Origin: Flammeovirgaceae bacterium UBA2786
GTDB lineage: Bacteria; Bacteroidota; Bacteroidia; Cytophagales; Cyclobacteriaceae
Assembly: GCA_002352225.1 (NCBI GenBank)
Contig: DEIA01000032.1
Coordinates: 81,652-109,883, forward strand
Length of the DNA stretch: 28,232 bases
Direction of reading: 5' to 3'
Shown here: piece after piece, positions 23,652-28,232 of the stretch
How positions within the stretch are numbered: the stretch's first letter is position 1
How the letters are laid out: the number at the start of each line of letters is the position of its first letter
Translations under genes and position numbers: made by a program
Notes under the pieces: model-generated
Databases searched by the model: none
Seen by the model: only the letters and a program-made list of their open reading frames with translations
Told to the model about the DNA's origin: nothing

Positions 23652-26096
23652 ATGCTCTATAACAACCTGAAAATTGCGATTCGCAGTTTACTTAAACAAA
23701 AAGTTTACGCTTTTATAAATGTAACAGGCCTGGCCGTTGGTATTGCCAGTTGTTTGTTGATTGTGCTGTTTGTACAGAATGAATTTTCGTACGATAAATT
23801 TTTTCAGGATCATGAACGTATCTATCGCATGGTGCTGGAGAGAAAGTACCCCAATCACTCAACATATTATGCCGTTGTGCCCCACTCGTTCGAAGGTGTT
23901 ATTGGTCGCGATTTTCCTGAGGTGGAAGAATCGGTGAACGTGTTTGGCTTCAACAATTTCAGGTTAGCTTATAAGAACGAGCGTGGAGAGCGTATTCAAT
24001 TTGATGAGGAATTTGTGCTGGCAACAGATTCCAGTTTTCTCCGTGTGTTTAGTTTTCCTTTATTAAAAGGAAATAGGGAAGAGGCACTTAAGTCGGCCAA
24101 CGAGATTTTGTTAACCGAGACAGCAGCGAAACGTTACTTTGGCGATGTTGATCCAATTGGAAAAATTCTTACGGGTGGCGAACTGGAATTTAAAGTAGTA
24201 GGGGTATTGCCCGATGTTCCGCCCAATTCGCACTTCAGGTTTAATGCAGTATTGGCTATATCAACTTTTCCATTTGCTGCACAAGAGAATTTTACAAGCT
24301 TCTCTACGTTTACTTATTTCAAATTAAAGCCCGGCTCTGATGCAGCCGCTACCGAAGCCAAGATTCCAAAAATGGTTGATACGTATGCGGCCGCGCAGAT
24401 TGAACGCAACCTGGGCAAGTCGTGGGCCGACTATACGAAAGAAGGAAATGGTTATCGTTATTTTCTGCAACCACTCGCGTCCATTCATCTGGATCCAACC
24501 AATCTGGAAGCTCAAATGAAACCTTCCGGTAACCGAACTTCAGTTTACATTATGATTTCGGTAGCTATACTCATTTTAATTATTGCTTGTATAAACTTTA
24601 TGAATCTGGCCACAGCCCGCTCGGCAGAGCGAGCCAGAGAAGTTGGCGTACGTAAAGTAATGGGTTCTTTCCGCCAACAACTGGTAAGCCAGTTTTTAAC
24701 CGAGTCGTTTGTGCTTAGTGCAATAGGAGTGGTTTTGGCCGTGGGTATAATTTATATCTCTTTGCCATTTTTCAATAACCTTACAGATAAGATACTGGTG
24801 TTTCCCTTCACAATTCAGAGTATAGGTGGCCTGCTTGTTCTTTCGCTGTTTGTTGGCTTGCTGGCCGGCAGCTATCCCTCTTTTGTTCTTTCTTCCTTTA
24901 ACCCGGTAGTAGTGTTGAAAGGGAAGTTTACCGGCAGTAGCAAGGGAAAATGGATCCGAAACGGATTAGTGATTTTTCAATTTTGGATTTCTATAATTCT
25001 TATGATTGGTACAATGGTGATCTATCAGCAGATGAAGTTCATGTCAGAAAAATCGCTTGGATTTAATCGCGATCAGGTTTTAGTTGTTCAAGGTGGTTTT
25101 AGTCTTACTCCGCAAATGGGTAAAACGTTTGTAGAAGAATTGAAACGCATGCCCGAAGTAGCCGGAGCAGCCGGTTCATTTGCTATTCCGGGCGAGGAAG
25201 GCGATTTCTTTGGTATTCAGTTTCAACCGGAAGGATCATCAGAAATTCTTACAACCAAAACCATGATTGTGGCCGATAACCTGGCTGAGGTGCTGGGTTT
25301 TGAATTAACCGAAGGCAGGTGGTTTTCTGAGGACATGAATGATTCGTTGAACGTAATTCTGAATGAAGCGGCAGTAAAAGCCATGGGTCTGGAGAATCCA
25401 GTGGGAAGAAAGCTAATTGACATGCAGGAGCGCGATGGGCAAAATGTAGGCGTTCCGTTTGTAGTTGTAGGCGTAGTAAAAGATTTTAATTTTATGTCGC
25501 TGCGCGATAAAGTAACTCCGTTGGTTATTCAAAGCAATGAAGCCTTTGGCGGGGGCAATCAGTTTTTTGTTACTCGTATTAAATCCGGACAAATACCAGA
25601 TGCAATAAAATCTATTGAGGCAAAGTGGAAGGAATTGCAACCGGAAGAGCCGTTTAAGTTTTTATTCCTCGATGAGAACCTGAATGCACAGTATATGAGC
25701 GAGCAGCAATCGGGCAAACTGTTTGCTGTATTTTCCGGATTAGCCATTTTGGTTTCTTGTATTGGTTTGTTCGCCCTATCCGCATACATCACGAGCTTAC
25801 GTACAAAAGAGATTGGGGTTAGAAAAGTGTTGGGATCATCAGTGGCTAATGTTGTATTGTTGCTATCGATGGATTTCACCAAAATGATTTTGATTGCTTT
25901 TGCATTAGCTGTTCCGGTGGCCTGGTATGTAATGGAAACCTGGTGGCTTCAAAATTTTGCTTACCGGATTACGATTGGTGTTTGGATTTTTCTGGTATCG
26001 GGAGCCTCGGCTTTGGTTATTGCCTGGCTTACCGTAAGTTATCAGTCCATTAAGGCAGCTATTCAAAATCCGATTGGAGCGTTGAGGAGTGAGTAA
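23652..26096 (+). CDS. FtsX/MacB-type ABC transporter permease
   Basis: The product is 814 residues with duplicated halves. The start LKIAIRSLLKQKVYAFINVT followed by a first helix (GLAVGIASCLLIVLFV) is the usual opening of Bacteroidota permeases of this kind. A MacB-like periplasmic domain follows (about 50-280). The first FtsX block (about 290-415) contains IACINFMNLATARSAERARE, then VGVRKVMGSFRQQLVSQFL. A further helix (about 440-460), a second periplasmic domain and a second FtsX block (about 690-805; ALSAYITSLRTKEIGVRKVL) complete it. No ATPase gene is next to it in the window, which is common for this group in Cytophagales. It may move lipoproteins, peptides or drugs, or do mechanical work at the envelope; the substrate is unknown. 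The upstream 293 bases hold the right arm of the inverted repeat and REP copy B. Confidence 0.92.
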   Translation: MLYNNLKIAIRSLLKQKVYAFINVTGLAVGIASCLLIVLFVQNEFSYDKFFQDHERIYRMVLERKYPNHSTYYAVVPHSFEGVIGRDFPEVEESVNVFGFNNFRLAYKNERGERIQFDEEFVLATDSSFLRVFSFPLLKGNREEALKSANEILLTETAAKRYFGDVDPIGKILTGGELEFKVVGVLPDVPPNSHFRFNAVLAISTFPFAAQENFTSFSTFTYFKLKPGSDAAATEAKIPKMVDTYAAAQIERNLGKSWADYTKEGNGYRYFLQPLASIHLDPTNLEAQMKPSGNRTSVYIMISVAILILIIACINFMNLATARSAERAREVGVRKVMGSFRQQLVSQFLTESFVLSAIGVVLAVGIIYISLPFFNNLTDKILVFPFTIQSIGGLLVLSLFVGLLAGSYPSFVLSSFNPVVVLKGKFTGSSKGKWIRNGLVIFQFWISIILMIGTMVIYQQMKFMSEKSLGFNRDQVLVVQGGFSLTPQMGKTFVEELKRMPEVAGAAGSFAIPGEEGDFFGIQFQPEGSSEILTTKTMIVADNLAEVLGFELTEGRWFSEDMNDSLNVILNEAAVKAMGLENPVGRKLIDMQERDGQNVGVPFVVVGVVKDFNFMSLRDKVTPLVIQSNEAFGGGNQFFVTRIKSGQIPDAIKSIEAKWKELQPEEPFKFLFLDENLNAQYMSEQQSGKLFAVFSGLAILVSCIGLFALSAYITSLRTKEIGVRKVLGSSVANVVLLLSMDFTKMILIAFALAVPVAWYVMETWWLQNFAYRITIGVWIFLVSGASALVIAWLTVSYQSIKAAIQNPIGALRSE

Positions 26097-26120
26097 CTTG
26101 AATAATGTCTAATTATGACC

Positions 26121-26150
26121 CAAGCGTTACGCTTGTGCATTTTATTTTCA
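26121..26150 (+). terminator. Short hairpin plus T-rich run after the permease gene
   Basis: CAAGCG-TTA-CGCTTG (26121-26135) is followed by TGCATTTTATTTTC, a T-rich run. This fits a weak intrinsic terminator 25 bases past the permease stop. The stem is only six pairs, so the call is tentative. Confidence 0.45.
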
Positions 26151-26184
26151 ATAGATAAATAACAAAATACTATCTTCATGCTCT

Positions 26185-28232
26185 ATGAAGACAAACTTTT
26201 TTCTACTTATTTTTTTGGTGTTGATCGCTTGTTCCAAACCAGAGACTCATCTCTATTTTGTTCCATCTCAACCCGCTATTACCGGAAAGCCACAATACCT
26301 GCCGTCTCCCTTTGTAACGGCTGGCGATCGGGTTTATATGGTAGGGCATCAGGATGGATCGTTCCCTGATCTTGGTTGGCATATAACTGGTGAAATGGGT
26401 GGTATCTGGAATCACCCCATTAAACTGATGGACGGATTTACAGCAGCAATTACATCACATACAGGAAATTCGATTTGCCTTAATCAGGCTGATAGTTTTG
26501 TGAATTATCCCGTAGGTAACAGACACCACTTTACCTGGCAGGAAGAAGCTATTGAGGTAGAACGTTTCCAATTTGTGCCCGATAGTTTGGAAGGGATGAT
26601 TGTAGAATATAAAATTTTAAATACTGGAAGCGAAGCAAAGCAACTTGAGTTTTCTTTTACCGGCATGGTTGACCTTAGACCTACGTGGCTGGGAGAACGC
26701 ACTAATATGATAGATGCCGAAGACGAAATCCATTTTAATGAAAAGGTATCGGCTGCGGTGGCGAAGGATAAAAGTAATTCCTGGCACGTCATGTATGGAT
26801 CTTCCCTGAAAAACAACAAGTATTTAGATACCCCCGTGTGCGATACCGAAAGAAAGGGATTAGGTGTAAATGGAACATTGGTTTATGAGATAAAGATTCC
26901 ACCGGGCGAAGTGAAAACAATTCCATTTTTTATTGCTGGTTCATATCAGTCTGAAGACGCCCTGCTCGAAACTTATTCGCTATTAAAAACTACGGGTTCA
27001 GATAAGCTGGCGCAGAAAATTAAGCACTATAATCAAACCCGAGCCACAGCCAATCTTATCATTCCCGATAAAGAAATTGAGCAGATGTATGAGTGGTTGA
27101 AGTACAATACCGAATGGTTGGTGCGTGCAGTACCTGAACAAGGCCGTGCAATTTCAGCCGGCTTACCCGATTACCCGTGGTGGTTTGGTGCCGATATGAC
27201 GTACGCTTTGCAAGGTGTGCTGGCTACCGGCAACCACAATCTGGCAAAACAATCTATTCAATTGCTCAGTAAAATTTCGCAGCAGACAAATACCAATGGG
27301 CGCATCATTCATGAAGTTTCCACCAACGGGGCGGTGTTCAATCCCGGCAACGTAAATGAAACGGCACAATATATTACCATGCTTAAAATCTATGCCGATT
27401 GGACCGGTGATAAGGAATTGATTGCCCAACTTTTTCCTGCTGTTAAGCAAGGTGTTGAGTGGCTGACTAAAACGATGGACCCCGATGGAAACGGATATCC
27501 GAACGGAAATGGCATGATGGAGATACATGGTTTAGATACGGAGATGATTGATGTAGTCGCTTACACGCAACAAGCAATGGCCAGTGCGGCAGCTTTAGCA
27601 ACCTGGATGGGAGAGAAGCAACTTGCTTCTGAATATCAAAGAATGACCGATGAATTAAAAAGTAAGATTAACACGGAGTGGTGGAATGAACAGGAGCAAT
27701 CGTTTGGAGATTTCAGAGGAACAGTTACAGAAGCTAAACCCATTGTAGCAGCAGCACTTGTTCGTGCTGATACGTTGGGCAAGCCTTGGGCCGTTAAAGA
27801 ATTGAAAACTACTGAACAGAAAATGAAGACGTATGCAACCGGAAAACATTTTCCGTTTGTAGTCTATCACAACTGGGTTGTAAATACCCCAATGGAAACC
27901 GGAGTAGCGGATAAGCCGAAAGCCTTGGCCGCATTGCAAACCGCTAAGAAGTACGAAAATCCGTTTGGTGTATATGTTACTGGTATTGATCGTAGCGATG
28001 AACCGGATAGCGTAGTATTAAAATCCCGGAAGAAAACATTCTCGTACACCGGTGCAGTAATGACAGTGCCTACCGGAGTGTTGGCCGTGGCTGCCGCGAA
28101 CTATGGTAAACCCGATGAAGCGTTGACCTATATTAAAAAACTTCAGCAGTCATTTAGTTATGCATTGCCGGGTTCGATGTACGAAGTCTCGCCCGACTTT
28201 GGTATGGTAGTGCAAGCCTGGAATATTTATGG
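26185..28232 (+). CDS. Glycogen-debranching-type glycoside hydrolase, lipoprotein (3' end outside window)
   Basis: At least 682 residues are in frame from ATG at 26185 to the window end with no stop, so the gene is cut by the edge. The product opens with a lipoprotein signal (MKTNFFLLIFLVLIACSKP, Cys16 in LIAC), so it sits outside the cytoplasm. Residues about 20-290 form a beta-rich N-terminal domain. From about 290 on comes an alpha/alpha (six-hairpin) barrel with repeated helical motifs: EWLKYNTEWLVRA, GLPDYPWWFGADMTYALQGV, NGRIIHEVSTNGAVF, MDPDGNGYPNGNGMMEIHG. The DYPWWFGADM block is the counterpart of the active-site region of amylo-alpha-1,6-glucosidase (GDE C-terminal domain) proteins. 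The substrate is probably an alpha-glucan or a related oligosaccharide, but other six-hairpin glycosidases look alike. An ATG at 26178 in another frame yields only a short spurious peptide. Confidence 0.82.
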   Translation, partial: MKTNFFLLIFLVLIACSKPETHLYFVPSQPAITGKPQYLPSPFVTAGDRVYMVGHQDGSFPDLGWHITGEMGGIWNHPIKLMDGFTAAITSHTGNSICLNQADSFVNYPVGNRHHFTWQEEAIEVERFQFVPDSLEGMIVEYKILNTGSEAKQLEFSFTGMVDLRPTWLGERTNMIDAEDEIHFNEKVSAAVAKDKSNSWHVMYGSSLKNNKYLDTPVCDTERKGLGVNGTLVYEIKIPPGEVKTIPFFIAGSYQSEDALLETYSLLKTTGSDKLAQKIKHYNQTRATANLIIPDKEIEQMYEWLKYNTEWLVRAVPEQGRAISAGLPDYPWWFGADMTYALQGVLATGNHNLAKQSIQLLSKISQQTNTNGRIIHEVSTNGAVFNPGNVNETAQYITMLKIYADWTGDKELIAQLFPAVKQGVEWLTKTMDPDGNGYPNGNGMMEIHGLDTEMIDVVAYTQQAMASAAALATWMGEKQLASEYQRMTDELKSKINTEWWNEQEQSFGDFRGTVTEAKPIVAAALVRADTLGKPWAVKELKTTEQKMKTYATGKHFPFVVYHNWVVNTPMETGVADKPKALAALQTAKKYENPFGVYVTGIDRSDEPDSVVLKSRKKTFSYTGAVMTVPTGVLAVAAANYGKPDEALTYIKKLQQSFSYALPGSMYEVSPDFGMVVQAWNIY

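Noticed and set aside
26178..26369. 63-codon frame starting MLYEDKLF
   Set aside because: It overlaps out of frame with the lipoprotein glycosidase start at 26185, whose signal peptide and long open frame are far better supported.

Overview
The window looks like a chromosomal segment of a Bacteroidota bacterium, probably of the Cytophagales type. The evidence is a TonB-dependent receptor tail, an approximately 800-residue FtsX-type permease, a TetR-TolC-adaptor-RND operon, lipoproteins with Bacteroidota-style signal peptides, little sign of Shine-Dalgarno sequences, and several exact matches to the Bacteroidota -7 promoter element TAnnTTTG. No rRNA, tRNA, CRISPR array, transposase or phage gene was seen.

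Layout. Positions 1-3068 (+) hold the end of a TonB-dependent receptor, a two-domain SRPBCC protein, a DUF1801 protein, an ECF sigma factor and a small two-helix membrane protein. Positions 3145-9833 form a four-gene efflux operon (TetR regulator, TolC, lipoprotein adaptor, RND pump). A 15-bp perfect inverted repeat overlaps its promoter, and a hairpin follows it. A membrane-anchored metallophosphoesterase comes next. Then come minus-strand genes: a DoxX-like protein and an overlapping DUF2339/DUF3999 pair. The 638-bp gap at 15190-15827 holds a REP-like palindrome and the wreck of an OmpA-family gene, of which only the signal peptide and the C-terminal tail survive.

Positions 15828-22308 are a catabolic island that reads as a complete trans-4-hydroxy-L-proline pathway. 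4-hydroxyproline epimerase would give cis-4-hydroxy-D-proline. A DadA-like flavoprotein would oxidise it to pyrroline-4-hydroxy-2-carboxylate, a DapA-family deaminase would make 2-oxoglutarate semialdehyde, and an aldehyde dehydrogenase would make 2-oxoglutarate. A divergent AraC-type gene is the likely regulator. A YoeB-type toxin-antitoxin pair sits inside the island, between epimerase and oxidase, and a heptamer-based 25-bp inverted repeat separates dehydrogenase from epimerase. No transporter for the substrate lies in the window.

Positions 22309-23651 are repeat-rich. Two about 90-bp copies of one imperfect hairpin element and a third related hairpin surround an AT-rich gene for a four-cysteine membrane protein. 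That gene is bracketed almost exactly by a 20-bp inverted repeat (18/20 matches), and it is the most cassette-like and least explained object here. The window closes with an FtsX/MacB-type permease and a truncated lipoprotein of the glycogen-debranching type.

I do not see a clearly new multi-gene defence or metabolic system. The best leads are the bracketed four-cysteine gene, the toxin-antitoxin pair embedded in the catabolic operon, and the (near-)leaderless promoters of tetR and the antitoxin. All functional calls come from reading the sequence and are not checked by database search.
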